39,882 nucleotides of DNA from Armatimonadota bacterium (GTDB lineage: Bacteria > Armatimonadota > Armatimonadia > Armatimonadales > Capsulimonadaceae). Where the stretch lies: positions 1-39,882 of the forward strand of contig JANXNV010000302.1 of assembly GCA_025353925.1 (NCBI GenBank). Direction: 5' to 3'. Positions 17,231 to 24,434 of the stretch are shown piece after piece. A program made the position numbers and the translations under genes. Below the pieces are notes generated by a model. That model saw only the letters and a program-made list of their open reading frames with translations, made no database searches and was not told the DNA's origin. Each line of letters begins with the position of its first letter. Position 1 is the stretch's first letter.

Positions 17231-17260
17231 TATTGTACACAATAGTGGGAGTGTTTACAA
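17231..17260 (-). promoter_or_regulatory. Toxin-antitoxin promoter with overlapping inverted-repeat operator
   Basis: On the minus strand: TTGTAA (17255-17260), 17 bases, then TACAAT (17232-17237). A perfect inverted repeat of 6-bp arms with 2-base spacer (TATTGT AC ACAATA, 17231-17244) covers the -10 box, about 20 bases upstream of the antitoxin start. This fits repression by the RHH antitoxin. Confidence 0.6.
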
Positions 17261-17284
17261 GTCCTGGACGCAAAGAAGTTCGGG

Positions 17285-17290
17285 TATACT
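17285..17290 (+). promoter_or_regulatory. -10-like TATACT six bases before the hemL start
   Basis: TATACT at 17285-17290 is followed by only 6 bases before the hemL ATG at 17297. No Shine-Dalgarno sequence is visible. This is the layout of a leaderless transcript. No good -35 box is seen at 17 bases. Confidence 0.4.
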
Positions 17291-17296
17291 ATCCGC

Positions 17297-18592
17297 ATGC
17301 AGTCTCATGCCAATTCCGCCCGGCTTTTCGCCGAAGCTCTGCGTGTGATCCCCGGCGGCGTCAACTCCCCTGTCCGCGCGTTTAAGAGTGTCGGTGGTGA
17401 CCCGCTCTTTATGCAGCGTGGCGAAGGCCCCTACATCTTCGATGTCGACGGAAACCGCTACATCGACCATGTCATGTCCTGGGGGCCGCTGATCTTCGGG
17501 CACGCGCCGCCGCAGATACTCGCGGCCATTACGGAAGCCGCCGCACGCGGGACCTCGTTTGGAGCCAGCACGGAGGCGGAGGTCCGGCTGGCGCAGAAGA
17601 TCGTGGCGGCGGTTCCATCGGTCGAAAAGGTTCGGCTGGTCAGCTCCGGCACCGAGGCCGTCATGAGCGCGGTCCGGGTGGCACGCGGCTTTACGCGACG
17701 CGACAAGATTATCAAGTTCGAGGGGAACTATCACGGGCACTCCGACGGCTTTCTGGCGAAGGCCGGGTCGGGGCTGACCACGTTTGACCTGCCCGATTCG
17801 GCGGGTGTGCCGAAGAATCTGACGCTGGATACACTGACTCTGCCCTACAATGATGCCGAGGCATTCCGGGACGCCATGCGAGCGCACCCCCGCGAGATCG
17901 CCTGCGTCATGCTGGAGGCGGTCGCGGGAAACATGGGGGTCGTGACGCCCCGGGCGGACTTTTTGCATGCCCTGCGCGAGCTGACCACTGCCGACGGCAC
18001 ACTGCTGCTTTTTGATGAGGTCATCACCGGCTTTCGGCTGGCCTACGGCGGGGCGCAGGAGCTGCTGGGCGTGACGCCCGACCTGACCGCGCTGGGCAAG
18101 ATCATCGGCGGCGGTCTGCCTCTCGCGGCTTACGGGGGGCGGGCGGACATCATGGACACGGTCGCTCCAGTCGGCCCGGTTTACCAGGCCGGGACGCTTT
18201 CAGGCAACCCGCTGGCGGTCGCGGCGGGCCTGGCACAGCTGACCCTGCTGGAACAGCACAAAGACACGCTCTACACCAAGATGCACTGCCAGATGCATGC
18301 GCTCGCTCAGAGTACGAAGGAAGCGGCGGCCCGGGCGGGAGTTCCCATCCGTATCAACCGGGTCGGCTCGATGATGACGGTCTTTTTCACCGAGTCGAAG
18401 GTCACGGACTTCACGACAGCCAAAACCGCCGACGCCGCTCGCTACGGAGCGTACTTCCGAGCCTTGCTGGAGCGCGGTGTTTACATCGCCCCTTCCCAGT
18501 TCGAAGCGCTGTTTCTGAGCATGGCCCACACAGATGATATTCTTGCCGAAACTGCCGCCGCCATCGCCGAGGCCCTGCATGTCGTGGCCTGA
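17297..18592 (+). CDS. hemL: Glutamate-1-semialdehyde 2,1-aminomutase
   Basis: 431 residues, the usual length. A PLP-dependent fold-type I enzyme that converts glutamate 1-semialdehyde to 5-aminolevulinate, the C5 entry to haem and other tetrapyrroles. Motifs: 'PGGVNSPVRAFKSVGG' at residues 19-34, 'SSGTEAVMSAVRVAR' (116-130), 'NYHGHSDGFLAKAGSG' (144-159), 'FDEVITGFR' (239-247), and PLP lysine K268 in 'ALGKIIGGGLP'. It is the first gene of a five-gene operon whose other members are not haem enzymes; the methyltransferase start overlaps its end by 14 bases. Probably leaderless (TATACT 6 bases before ATG). General class III aminotransferase is an alternative, but motif identity favours HemL. Confidence 0.93.
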   Translation: MQSHANSARLFAEALRVIPGGVNSPVRAFKSVGGDPLFMQRGEGPYIFDVDGNRYIDHVMSWGPLIFGHAPPQILAAITEAAARGTSFGASTEAEVRLAQKIVAAVPSVEKVRLVSSGTEAVMSAVRVARGFTRRDKIIKFEGNYHGHSDGFLAKAGSGLTTFDLPDSAGVPKNLTLDTLTLPYNDAEAFRDAMRAHPREIACVMLEAVAGNMGVVTPRADFLHALRELTTADGTLLLFDEVITGFRLAYGGAQELLGVTPDLTALGKIIGGGLPLAAYGGRADIMDTVAPVGPVYQAGTLSGNPLAVAAGLAQLTLLEQHKDTLYTKMHCQMHALAQSTKEAAARAGVPIRINRVGSMMTVFFTESKVTDFTTAKTADAARYGAYFRALLERGVYIAPSQFEALFLSMAHTDDILAETAAAIAEALHVVA

Positions 18593-19325
18593 GATTACCG
18601 GCGTGTTCGAGCTGCCACGCACCGATGAGCCGGAGCAAATCGACGACCCCAGTCAGCCGTTTGCGGAGCTGCAGCGGTCCATGCGGGATGTCGCCCTGAC
18701 GAATCGCCTGTTCGGCGGCACTCAGACCGTACTGTACCACGTCGCCCGGATGCTCCGCGATCTGCCGCGCGGCACGGAGGTTCGGATACTGGATATCGCG
18801 ACCGGCTCCGCCGATATTCCGCTTGCCTTGGAAGCCTGGGGCCAAAGACGCGGCCTGAAGCTGACCATTGTCGCCGTGGACAACCACGAGGCCATGCTGC
18901 GGATGGCCGCTGAGGCCGCGCCGAATGTTTCGCTGGCACTGGCCGATGCCTTAGCTCTCCCCTTCCCACCGCGTTCCTTCGATATCGCCCTCTGCGCTTT
19001 AGCGTTCCATCACTTCGGCTTCGAGGCCTCTGCCCAAGTGCTTCGCGCCATGGACAAGCTCACGACACGCGGCCTCATCGTCACTGACTTAAAGCGAGAC
19101 AAGCTGACTCTCTGGGGTGTCCAAGCCTCGTTTGCCGCATTGAAAGCGCACCCATTCACGAAGCACGACGGCCCGGCGAGTGTGCGGCGTGCTTTTACGC
19201 CTCCCGAATACCGCAAAATGGTTGGCCTGAGCGGGGTGCAGAATATCCGGCTGCACACGCACTGGTATTTTCGGATTGCTTTAGTCCAGGCCAAGCTGGG
19301 TAAGATAACTGATACCGAACTTTAG
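18579..19325 (+). CDS. Class I SAM-dependent methyltransferase
   Basis: 248 residues from the ATG at 18579, which overlaps the hemL stop by 14 bases. The frame is open to 18534 but that portion lies wholly in hemL. Motif I is 'VRILDIATGSADIPLAL' (residues 68-84), the acidic residue after beta-2 is in 'VAVDNHEAML', and 'ADALALPFPPRSFDIALCALAFHHF' is motif II/III, as in UbiE-like enzymes. It has an unusual N-terminal about 60 residues ('ELQRSMRDVALTNRLFGGTQTVLYHV') often seen in methyltransferases beside polyketide genes. It would methylate a small-molecule product of the operon, probably on O or C. The substrate is unknown. Confidence 0.85.
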   Translation: MSWPEITGVFELPRTDEPEQIDDPSQPFAELQRSMRDVALTNRLFGGTQTVLYHVARMLRDLPRGTEVRILDIATGSADIPLALEAWGQRRGLKLTIVAVDNHEAMLRMAAEAAPNVSLALADALALPFPPRSFDIALCALAFHHFGFEASAQVLRAMDKLTTRGLIVTDLKRDKLTLWGVQASFAALKAHPFTKHDGPASVRRAFTPPEYRKMVGLSGVQNIRLHTHWYFRIALVQAKLGKITDTEL

Positions 19326-19337
19326 ACTGGCTGATTT

Positions 19338-20555
19338 TTGTTAGACAAACTCTCGGATGTGCTCGTTCTCGGGGCCGGTCCCGCCGGAGCGGCGACCGCA
19401 CTCTTTCTGGCCCGCGCAGGTTACGATGTCGCTCTGCTCGACCGCGCGACTTTTCCGCGTGATAAGCCCTGCGGCGAGTATTTGACCCCTGGTGCGGTGC
19501 AGCTTTTACGGGACGAAATCGGTGTTCTTCCCGAGCTGCTGGCGTTGGGGGCACGACGCCTCGAAAGAGAAACTGTGGTGCCGCACTCTGCCCGCTCGTT
19601 CAGCGGCCCAACGGAGGCCCTCGCCTGTCCGCGATTGGTAACGGATAACGTACTTCTTGACACGGTGCAGGCTGCTGGTGTGCGTGTGACCGAAGGCTTC
19701 GCCGCACGGAAGATTATTCGCGAAGGCGGCAAGATTTGCGGGGTGACTGGAACCAATGCGCAGGGCGAACAGCAGACTCACCGGGCGAGGGTCGTCGTCG
19801 GGGCGGACGGTACGCACTCGCTTGCGGCACGGGAAATGGGAGTTGTCCGCCCCATCCCGCGCTTGCAGCGCATCGCTTTGGTGACACACTACGCGGCTTT
19901 TGGAACGGACGTGGGCGGCTCTGTGACGATGCACCTGCCACGAGACCGTTCGGATGCTTGCTGCGGAGTTGGTGCTTCCTGCGGACCGGACGGCACGCAG
20001 AATGTCAACATTGTCGTCCCGCTTTCAGAGGCGAAACAGATGGCCGGACGGCGGCAGGAATATTTTGAGCAGCGACTCAAAAGCTCGTTTCCGCAGGTTT
20101 GGGAACAGGTGTCGGGCTTGGCTCCTGTCGGCCCGCTGCACTCGGTGGGCTGCTTCGGGCATTACACGAAGCGGGCGACCGATGACGGCGTTGTGCTTGT
20201 CGGCGATGCGGCGACCTTTATTCATCCCTTCACGGGTGAAGGCGTTTTCTTTGCTCTGCGCGGTGCCCAGCTTGCCGCGCAGGCGATTGACGAGAGTTTC
20301 CAGCGCAGCGACTTTTCCCGTCACAGTCTGCGAAGGTACGATGCGGCCCGCCGCACTGAGCTTTTGTCGCGCTACCGCCTGTGCGATGCCGTGCAGCATG
20401 TGGTCCACTCTCCGGCACTGCTGGCGTGGGCTTCAGAGCGGCTGCGCCGGTCAGCCTCGCTGACGGAGATACTTCTACAGACGATCGGGGACAGGATGCG
20501 GCCTGCCGACCTTTTTTCGCTCTCCAATCTGCGGTTGGCTTTGTCCACACTCTGA
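19338..20555 (+). CDS. FAD-dependent oxidoreductase, geranylgeranyl reductase/halogenase-like
   Basis: 405 residues. FAD-binding Rossmann motif 'VLVLGAGPAGAATALFLARAGYDVALLDR' (residues 8-36), family signature 'FPRDKPCGEYLTPGA', second motif 'VVVGADGTHS', and 'VVLVGDAATFIHPFTGEGVFFALRGA', the GD box of p-hydroxybenzoate-hydroxylase-like flavoproteins. It may reduce a prenyl or polyene double bond, hydroxylate, or oxidise the product. The start is TTG at 19338, 12 bases after the methyltransferase stop, with poor ribosome site; GTG at 19359 would remove the first residues. It lies in the operon between the methyltransferase and the SRPBCC gene. Confidence 0.85.
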   Translation: MLDKLSDVLVLGAGPAGAATALFLARAGYDVALLDRATFPRDKPCGEYLTPGAVQLLRDEIGVLPELLALGARRLERETVVPHSARSFSGPTEALACPRLVTDNVLLDTVQAAGVRVTEGFAARKIIREGGKICGVTGTNAQGEQQTHRARVVVGADGTHSLAAREMGVVRPIPRLQRIALVTHYAAFGTDVGGSVTMHLPRDRSDACCGVGASCGPDGTQNVNIVVPLSEAKQMAGRRQEYFEQRLKSSFPQVWEQVSGLAPVGPLHSVGCFGHYTKRATDDGVVLVGDAATFIHPFTGEGVFFALRGAQLAAQAIDESFQRSDFSRHSLRRYDAARRTELLSRYRLCDAVQHVVHSPALLAWASERLRRSASLTEILLQTIGDRMRPADLFSLSNLRLALSTL

Positions 20556-20558
20556 CTT

Positions 20559-21095
20559 ATGCATACGGAAAACACAATTTACATACGCGGCTCCCAGTCC
20601 CGCATCTTCAAGCTGGCGGCTGAGATCCAGAACTGGCCTTCGATCCTGCCGCACTACCGCGAAGTGCTGGTCTTCGAGCAGACCGATGACGGCCGCCGCA
20701 AAGTGGTCGAGATGGCAGCGGTGCGGAACGATTTCCCGCTCCCCGGCGTCACATTCCCGGTGCGCTGGAAAAGCGTCCAAATTTGCGAGCCGGAGACGGG
20801 GCATATCTACTTCAAGCATTTAGCTGGCGTGGCCACAGGCATGTGGGTCGTCTGGTCGCTGGAAGAAGATGCTTGGGGGCGTGGCATTCGGGTGACGATT
20901 CGGCATGACTTGACCTATCCCCTGCCTCTCCTGAACGGCTGGTTTGCACAGGATATGGTCGGGCGACAGTTTGTCGGAGCAATCGCCGGTCGGACCCTAG
21001 CAGCGATCAAAGAGATCGTAGAAAATGAGAATGTGGCAGAAGATGAGAATGTGGCAGAAAATGAGAATGTGGCAGAAAATGAGAATGCGAAATGA
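20559..21095 (+). CDS. SRPBCC (START-like) cyclase/dehydrase-family protein
   Basis: 178 residues. The beta-strand/helix pattern fits the polyketide cyclase/dehydrase (START-like) fold: 'TIYIRGSQSRIFKLAAEIQNWPSILPHYREVLVFE' at residues 6-40, then 'RKVVEMAAVRN', 'HIYFKHLAGVATGMWVVWSLEE' and a terminal helix 'GRQFVGAIAGRTLAAIKEIVE'. These proteins shape or cyclise hydrophobic substrates such as poly-beta-ketones. It starts 3 bases after the oxidoreductase stop and overlaps the ketoacyl synthase start by ATGA. The last 24 residues are four copies of a six-residue unit of the form ENENVA, see the repeat at 21021-21092. The tail is not part of the known fold. Confidence 0.8.
   Translation: MHTENTIYIRGSQSRIFKLAAEIQNWPSILPHYREVLVFEQTDDGRRKVVEMAAVRNDFPLPGVTFPVRWKSVQICEPETGHIYFKHLAGVATGMWVVWSLEEDAWGRGIRVTIRHDLTYPLPLLNGWFAQDMVGRQFVGAIAGRTLAAIKEIVENENVAEDENVAENENVAENENAK
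21021..21092 (+). repeat. 18-bp tandem repeat, four units, at the 3' end of the SRPBCC gene
   Basis: Units at 21021-21038, 21039-21056, 21057-21074 and 21075-21092. Units 1 and 3 are identical (gaaaatgagaatgtggca), unit 2 differs by one base and unit 4 is diverged at its end. Each unit encodes six residues in the SRPBCC frame. The last unit ends at the A of the next gene's ATG. Confidence 0.95.
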
Positions 21096-22342
21096 CCACT
21101 GAAACAGCACGGCGCGTGGTCGTGACGGGCCTCGGGATTATCACTCCCATCGGCATCGGCGTGGACGGCCTCCGGGCGGGCCTCCGAGTGGGCCGTTCGG
21201 GAGTCGAGACTATTGCGAACTTCGACACGTCACGCCTGGTCTCCCATATGGCCGCGCAGGTTCATGGCTTCGATCCCCTGCCCTACCTTGACGGCAAAAA
21301 GCTGAAGCGGCTGGATAAGTTCTCCCAGTTCGCCGTCGCCGCCTCAAAAATGGCTGTGGCCGATGCGAAGCTGGACCTGCGGATCGAAGACACCGACCGG
21401 GTTGGTGTCTGCCTGGGGACCGCGCTGGGTGGGGTCGCCTTTGCCGAAGAGCAGTACCCGGCCTTTATGGCGGAAGGGCCGCGCGGGGTCAACCCGATGC
21501 TGGCCCTCAGCGTCTTCAATGGAGCAGGCTCCTGCAATGTCGCCATCGAGCTGGGAGTCACCGGCCCCGCTACGGCGAACGGCGACTCCTGCGCCGCTTC
21601 GCCTATCGCCATCGGCCGCGCCGTGGACCTGATCCGGGACGGCAGCGCGGATATCATGCTGGCGGGCGGCTCGGAAGCCCCGCTCTCCCCTCTTTGCTAC
21701 GGGGCATTCGCGATCATCCGGGCCATGAGCCAGCGCAATGACGACCCGCAGACAGCCTCTCGCCCCTTCGATGCGGGCCGCGACGGCTTCGTCATGGCCG
21801 AAGGGGCAGCCATGCTCGTTTTGGAGTCGTACGACCATGCCCAGGCCCGAGGCGCACACATTTACGGCGAAATACTCGCTCACGCCTTCACGAATGATGC
21901 CTTTCACATGACCCAGCCCCGCCCCGACGGTGCCCAGGCCGCCCGCTGCATGAGCCTGGCCCTGCGCAAATCCGGTCTCGCCCCATCAGACATCGATTAT
22001 GTCAATGCCCATGGCTCCAGCACTACCCTCAACGACAGCACCGAGACGATGGCGTTAAAGCAGGTCTTCGGAGAGCGTGTGAACACCTTGCCCATCAGCG
22101 GCACCAAAGGCTTCCACGGCCACGCCCTAGGCGCGACTGGTGCTTGGGAAGCGGCGATCTCCCTTCTCTGCCTCGAAGACGACTGGCTGCCCCCCACCCT
22201 GAACCTCCAAACCCCCGACCCCGCCTGCGACCTAGACTACATCCCGGAAGCGACAGGCCGGAAGGCACGTGTCAACAATGTGCTGTCCAACTCGTTCGGC
22301 TTCGGAGGGATCAATGCGTGTCTGGTGTTCGGGCGGGTGTGA
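21092..22342 (+). CDS. Beta-ketoacyl-[ACP] synthase II-like condensing enzyme
   Basis: 416 residues, the size of FabF. All residues of the KAS II triad are visible: C167 in 'NGDSCAAS', H307 in 'VNAHGSSTTLND' and H344 in 'GFHGHALGATGA', with K339. The end 'SNSFGFGGINACLVF' is the normal glycine-rich loop. It condenses an acyl group on Cys with malonyl-ACP. The operon has no ACP, no malonyl transferase and no chain-length-factor partner, so these must come from elsewhere, or the enzyme serves a dedicated product. The ATG overlaps the SRPBCC stop (21092-21095). A 55-bp near copy of its 3' end occurs again at 23105-23159. Confidence 0.92.
   Translation: MTTETARRVVVTGLGIITPIGIGVDGLRAGLRVGRSGVETIANFDTSRLVSHMAAQVHGFDPLPYLDGKKLKRLDKFSQFAVAASKMAVADAKLDLRIEDTDRVGVCLGTALGGVAFAEEQYPAFMAEGPRGVNPMLALSVFNGAGSCNVAIELGVTGPATANGDSCAASPIAIGRAVDLIRDGSADIMLAGGSEAPLSPLCYGAFAIIRAMSQRNDDPQTASRPFDAGRDGFVMAEGAAMLVLESYDHAQARGAHIYGEILAHAFTNDAFHMTQPRPDGAQAARCMSLALRKSGLAPSDIDYVNAHGSSTTLNDSTETMALKQVFGERVNTLPISGTKGFHGHALGATGAWEAAISLLCLEDDWLPPTLNLQTPDPACDLDYIPEATGRKARVNNVLSNSFGFGGINACLVFGRV
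22288..22342 (+). repeat. 55-bp direct repeat, copy 1: 3' end of the ketoacyl synthase gene
   Basis: Starts CAACTCGTTCGGCTTCGG and ends at the ketoacyl synthase stop codon. 51 of 55 bases match copy 2 at 23105-23159. The two copies bracket the VapBC-like pair. Confidence 0.9.
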
Positions 22343-22375
22343 AAGTCGGGTACAGTTACATCCAGGAGGCTCAAA

Positions 22376-22621
22376 ATGGCTCAACTCTCCACACTCACGA
22401 CCAGCGCGATACCACGCAGCGGTATAGAAAAGAAACATTTGCAAACTGTCGGCAAGGATAACACCGAGAAAGACATGCCATCGGAGCTTGAATATTTGCA
22501 GGAAGGTAGGCACTATGCGGACGCAATCGGGGCGTTCGCGGATGATCCAATGCTTGATGCCATGATGGCAAATATCCGTGAGCGCCGCCGCGAAATGAAT
22601 GCGGATGATAACATCAGCTGA
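22376..22621 (+). CDS. Small antitoxin-like protein of a VapBC-type pair
   Basis: 81 residues. A clear AGGAGG at 22364-22369 lies 6 bases before the ATG. The sequence is charged and helical at the C-terminus ('DDPMLDAMMANIRERRREMNADDN'), a pattern common for antitoxins that bind PIN toxins through their C-terminal part. The N-terminal half shows no recognised DNA-binding motif. The end overlaps the PIN-domain toxin gene by 23 bases (22599-22621). Function is inferred from that partner. Confidence 0.65.
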   Translation: MAQLSTLTTSAIPRSGIEKKHLQTVGKDNTEKDMPSELEYLQEGRHYADAIGAFADDPMLDAMMANIRERRREMNADDNIS

Positions 22622-23051
22622 ACCTGGGTATTTACTGGATGCCGATACCCTTGAGCGAGTGTTCCGTGCGAACTCACGCGTGGCAGGGCGGCTAAACCAA
22701 ACACCGAACGAACAGGTTTGGATCAGTTCCATTACAATTGAGGAAATGCTTAGCGGTGCGTTGAGCGAGATCAACAAAGCACGCGAACGGGGTGCGAGCC
22801 GCGATGTTGAGGCCGCTTCCAGATACTTGACCCGCCTCATCGAAAGGCTCCGTGTCTTCAACATTCTTGCGTATACAAACGTCGCCGAAGAACACTACTT
22901 ATCTTACCCTGCCGCGATCAAACGTATCGGCAAGATGGATTGCCGACTGGCTGCCCACGCGCACACAAGCAGCTTCACTGTGGTTACGTGCAACACTTCA
23001 GATCTCGGCAGGATTCCAGGCACTTTAGTTGAAGATTGGAGCGGAGGCTGA
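22599..23051 (+). CDS. PIN-domain VapC-like toxin
   Basis: 150 residues. PIN-domain acidic residues: D14 and D16 in 'YLLDADTLE', Glu in 'ISSITIEEML' (about residues 43-52), and Asp in 'GKMDCRLAAHA', followed by 'VTCNTSDLGRIPG' and a terminal 'VEDW', the typical VapC C-terminal pattern. Such proteins are Mg-dependent RNases. The first Asp is followed by A-D instead of the more common T-N. Starts at 22599 (ATG); 22605 is an in-frame alternative. It overlaps the antitoxin by 23 bases and ends 53 bases before the second copy of the 55-bp repeat. Confidence 0.8.
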   Translation: MRMITSAEPGYLLDADTLERVFRANSRVAGRLNQTPNEQVWISSITIEEMLSGALSEINKARERGASRDVEAASRYLTRLIERLRVFNILAYTNVAEEHYLSYPAAIKRIGKMDCRLAAHAHTSSFTVVTCNTSDLGRIPGTLVEDWSGG

Positions 23052-23104
23052 CCGTATTGCCTATGCGCCAAAGCTGGCCTTCGTCACCCAATTGCCCACT
23101 CCAT

Positions 23105-23159
23105 CAACTCGTTCGGCTTCGGGAGGATCAATGCGTGTCTGATGTTCGGGCAGGTGTGA
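23105..23159 (+). pseudogene. Decayed copy of the ketoacyl synthase 3' end (55-bp repeat, copy 2)
   Basis: The stretch reads, in frame, as the ketoacyl synthase ending with Arg replacing a glycine of 'SFGFGG', then a stop codon. 51 of 55 bases match 22288-22342. There is no coding sequence upstream of it, so it is a remnant. It may be the former end of the gene or of a lost second copy. Confidence 0.75.
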
Positions 23160-23171
23160 ATCGGATATTTA

Positions 23172-23864
23172 TCAGGTCGGCTTGTTTTCATGAGGCTTAA
23201 ACCATTCCGGCTTGTGGATAAACTCAGGCACTTCCACCTCAAAATCATCTGCGATGATATAGTCGTCCCCATCAATCAAAAACAGCACCGGCAGATCTTT
23301 CGGTTTAGCTTCAAATGGGACAAAATAACGAACATTTTGGGCGTCTAATATCGGGCAAAGCACCTGAAACACAGAGTACGGAAAACTGCCGAGCGAAAAT
23401 GAGGTGGTATGCCCCCAGCGATGAACTTGCTCCACTGCAAATTCCGCGATATTCCCTTCCCAATGATAGCCCGTCAGCTGGCTTTTTACCAGTGCCGAAA
23501 TCTCCATCCACTGGGTTAGAGTCAGCGCAGAATGACACGTAATCGATCCACTATTTTCGTATTTCCAGAGGAGGGGATGTTCCTGAGTGAAGTCCCAGTC
23601 AGTGACGGTGCTCTGCCGCGTCAGCAGGAACTCAGCAACATTCTTCGGGTATACAGTCATTTCACGATCACCGCCTGAGCTATCGGCAAATCCCCAATTT
23701 TCGCCCGCGTCCCGTGCCGCCAGATACAGCGGATGCTCAAACCAGGGATACAGCGAGACCGTAAAAAAGCCGTCGTGGGCTGGCAGTCCCATTTCACAGC
23801 CGACAAAGTTGGCATCGATGTGGGTAAATCGTTCCCTGAGTTCGCGCCAGCCTACTCGTGCCAA
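23172..23864 (-). CDS. Hypothetical protein, 230 residues
   Basis: No family recognised. Globular, Trp/Tyr/His-rich with no signal peptide or membrane helix. Visible elements include 'VGCEMGLPAHDGFFTVSLYPWFEHPLYLA', 'PYSVFQVLCPILDAQNVRYFVPF' and an acidic end 'DGDDYIIADDFEVEVPEF'. The start is TTG at 23864, with AGGAGG 4 bases upstream (23869-23874); the frame has no ATG before the upstream stop. It overlaps the 45-residue gene at 23852-23989 by 13 bases, which suggests translational coupling. It converges toward the repeat region at 23105. Confidence 0.7.
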   Translation of the reverse strand: MARVGWRELRERFTHIDANFVGCEMGLPAHDGFFTVSLYPWFEHPLYLAARDAGENWGFADSSGGDREMTVYPKNVAEFLLTRQSTVTDWDFTQEHPLLWKYENSGSITCHSALTLTQWMEISALVKSQLTGYHWEGNIAEFAVEQVHRWGHTTSFSLGSFPYSVFQVLCPILDAQNVRYFVPFEAKPKDLPVLFLIDGDDYIIADDFEVEVPEFIHKPEWFKPHENKPT

Positions 23865-23989
23865 ATCGCCTCCTGTGCGGTGAGTCTGCCATCAAATGGG
23901 GCCAGATATTTCCCCCGCACTCCATTTTTCAAGACTGTCGCATCATATTCCGGACGCAGCTCATCTTCCAGATCGTCCTCCGGCTCCAC
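23852..23989 (-). CDS. 45-residue protein coupled to the 230-residue hypothetical gene
   Basis: Too short for routine gene calling. GTG at 23989 is the only normal start between the upstream stop and the end, with AGGA about 11 bases before it. It has an acidic N-terminus ('EPEDDLEDELRPEYD') and then 'VLKNGVRGKY', a pattern seen in short antitoxin-like proteins. Its last codons contain the AGGAGG and start codon of the next gene (overlap 23852-23864). The product could be an antitoxin-like partner of the next gene; this is weak inference. Confidence 0.5.
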   Translation of the reverse strand: MEPEDDLEDELRPEYDATVLKNGVRGKYLAPFDGRLTAQEAIWHE

Positions 23990-24048
23990 TATTGGGGACT
24001 TCCTGTTGCGTATCTATATTTTATCCTTCGTCTTCATTCGGTTAAGCG

Positions 24049-24414
24049 TCAGCCAATAGCCTCAAGCAGCTCCACTCGGCTTCCAAACGGATCCTCGACA
24101 TACACCCGCTTAAATCCTTCTAACGGCTCATCGCGGACTGCCGGATGCCCGGCGGCAGAACACTCTGTAGCGGCAGCCTCCACATCGCGCACCAGAAGTG
24201 CCGGATGCGCTTTTTTGGAGGGCCGAAAGTCCGGGTCCACTCCCAGATGCAGTTTTAGACTGCCGCTGACAAACCAGACCCCACCGCGCCCCACGAGGTT
24301 CGCCGGTTTCGGCTGCTCCGCGAGACCCAACACGCCGACGTAAAACGCCCGTGCTTCGTCTTCTTGTCCTGCCGGTATTGCGAGCTGCACGTGGTCGAGA
24401 GCGTAAATTTCCAT
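24049..24414 (-). CDS. VOC-superfamily (glyoxalase-like) protein
   Basis: 121 residues, one vicinal-oxygen-chelate unit set: 'ALDHVQLAIPAGQEDEARAFYVGVLGL' at residues 4-30, 'GGVWFVSGSLKLHLGVD' mid-protein, and the closing 'KRVYVEDPFGSRVELLEAIG'. His in 'DHVQL' and Glu in 'RVELLE' sit at usual metal-ligand places. Such proteins act on small metabolites or give antibiotic resistance; the role here is open. The gene lies between small modules and has no clear ribosome site. Confidence 0.87.
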   Translation of the reverse strand: MEIYALDHVQLAIPAGQEDEARAFYVGVLGLAEQPKPANLVGRGGVWFVSGSLKLHLGVDPDFRPSKKAHPALLVRDVEAAATECSAAGHPAVRDEPLEGFKRVYVEDPFGSRVELLEAIG

Positions 24415-24434
24415 TTAGTAACTTGCGATGAATT

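Noticed and set aside
22376-23051. Transposon or insertion sequence between the 55-bp repeats
   Set aside because: No transposase, no terminal inverted repeats and the flanking direct repeats are far longer than normal target duplications.
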